Shown: piece after piece, positions 63,901 to 64,000 of the stretch | How positions within the stretch are numbered: the first letter of the stretch is position 1 | Layout: each line of letters opens with the position of its first letter | Assembly: GCA_958295665.1 (NCBI GenBank) | Contig: OY282560.1 | Location: 88,450,311-88,514,310 of the forward strand | DNA length: 64,000 bases | Direction: 5' to 3' | From: Tipula vernalis | Lineage: Eukaryota > Arthropoda > Insecta > Diptera > Tipulidae | Notes under the pieces: model-generated | Seen by the model: only the letters and a program-made list of their open reading frames with translations | Databases searched by the model: none | Told to the model about the DNA's origin: nothing | Position numbers and translations under genes: made by a program

Positions 63901-64000
63901 AATAAAATTGAATTTTCTAAGAAATGTTTAGAAATAATCGAGCAATCAAAATGAAAATTATCACAGCAATTACAGGTCCCAAAACCTATTGATAGAGGTA

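Larger units (their letters stand above)
23866..64000. repeat. 172-bp satellite array, about 40 kb, about 230 monomers
   Basis: Head-to-tail tandem repeat from GTATCAACCATCGTAATCGG at 23866 to the window end, where it is cut in mid-unit. A typical 172-bp unit has 59 G+C by hand count (34%). Each unit contains GCCGCCCAAAAACTTGTGGG with an internal GCCCA/TGGGC inverted pair, TTCAATAAAATTGAA (a perfect 6-bp inverted pair), the A-rich centre with AATAATCGAGCAATCAAAAT, and CCTATTGATAGAGGTATCAA. Orientation never flips and no other transposon lies inside. Unit length is near that of a nucleosome plus linker, as in many centromeric or pericentromeric satellites. Numerous 60-190 residue open frames on both strands come from the unit and change frame from unit to unit, so I call no genes here. 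Confidence 0.97.
37890..64000. repeat. satellite domain 4: homogeneous 172-bp units
   Basis: Predominantly 172-bp units with TTTTGCCGCC (four T) and GGTCCCAAAACC. Scattered variants include TATATATAGCAC (a TA expansion) and GATATACATAGG (a small insertion), GATGAGGTATC, and units lacking TATAGCACAGT near the right edge (about 63,385 and 63,891). This is the most uniform part of the array. Confidence 0.85.

Noticed and set aside
23866..64000. Dozens of 60-73 residue open frames repeated every 172-173 bp, as if a tandem gene family
   Set aside because: The unit length is usually not a multiple of three, the plus-strand frames start at TTG rather than ATG, both strands are open at once, and the peptides have no domain. 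They are by-products of the satellite unit.
23866..64000. CRISPR-like array because of regular spacing
   Set aside because: Whole 172-bp units are repeated with no unique spacers, and the surrounding genes are insect transposons and a spliced animal gene.
23866..64000. Primate alpha satellite because of the 171-bp unit
   Set aside because: Only the length agrees. I see no CENP-B-box-like motif and no resemblance to alpha-satellite sequence, and the context is insect.

Overview
The window is eukaryotic nuclear DNA, almost certainly from an insect and perhaps a fly. The evidence is two spliced exons of a receptor-type protein tyrosine phosphatase, closest from memory to fly Ptp99A, set in a landscape of insect-type transposable elements (hAT, Tc1, mariner, a Harbinger-like small element, Ty3/Gypsy, Jockey-type and LOA/I-type non-LTR elements). 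There are no operons, no tRNA or rRNA genes and no CRISPR array that I can see.

Layout. 1-133: left edge with a short unexplained open stretch on the minus strand. 134-2926: decayed hAT transposon whose transposase (minus strand) has one spliceosomal intron and three frameshifts. 2927-6083: AT-rich DNA with old duplications and one candidate two-exon micro-gene. 6084-6702: small inverted-repeat DNA transposon with a 3-bp target duplication. 7195-10390: decayed Ty3/Gypsy retrotransposon with a 110-bp 5' LTR and no 3' LTR. 10886-11081: Tc1 transposase relic. 12341-14735: Jockey-type retrotransposon that keeps its structured 5' leader but is cut off inside the ORF2 endonuclease. 14737-about 20345: an almost full-length LOA/I-type retrotransposon on the minus strand, with intact ORF1, broken ORF2 and a (TTAGG)n-like 3' tail, abutting the truncated Jockey. 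20807-22147: two phosphatase exons (+ strand) separated by a 1153-bp intron that holds an (AT)76 microsatellite. 22925-23831: broken mariner transposase (minus strand), which runs into the satellite.

23866-64000: one uninterrupted tandem satellite of about 230 monomers of 171-173 bp (59 G+C in a typical 172-bp unit by hand count). It continues past the right edge. It is divided into domains with different monomer lengths and diagnostic variants, and it contains several local higher-order repeats (3-mer, about 8-mer, 13-mer and 22-mer). The many short open frames in it, on both strands, follow from the monomer sequence and are not treated as genes.

How it fits together. The only host gene seen is the phosphatase. 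Everything to its left is consistent with a nest of transposons in an upstream intron or flank. The next phosphatase exon is not seen, so if the assembly is right the satellite lies in an intron of at least 41.8 kb, or the gene is truncated. The most notable features are the large satellite directly 3' of these exons, its higher-order structure, and the mariner/satellite junction.
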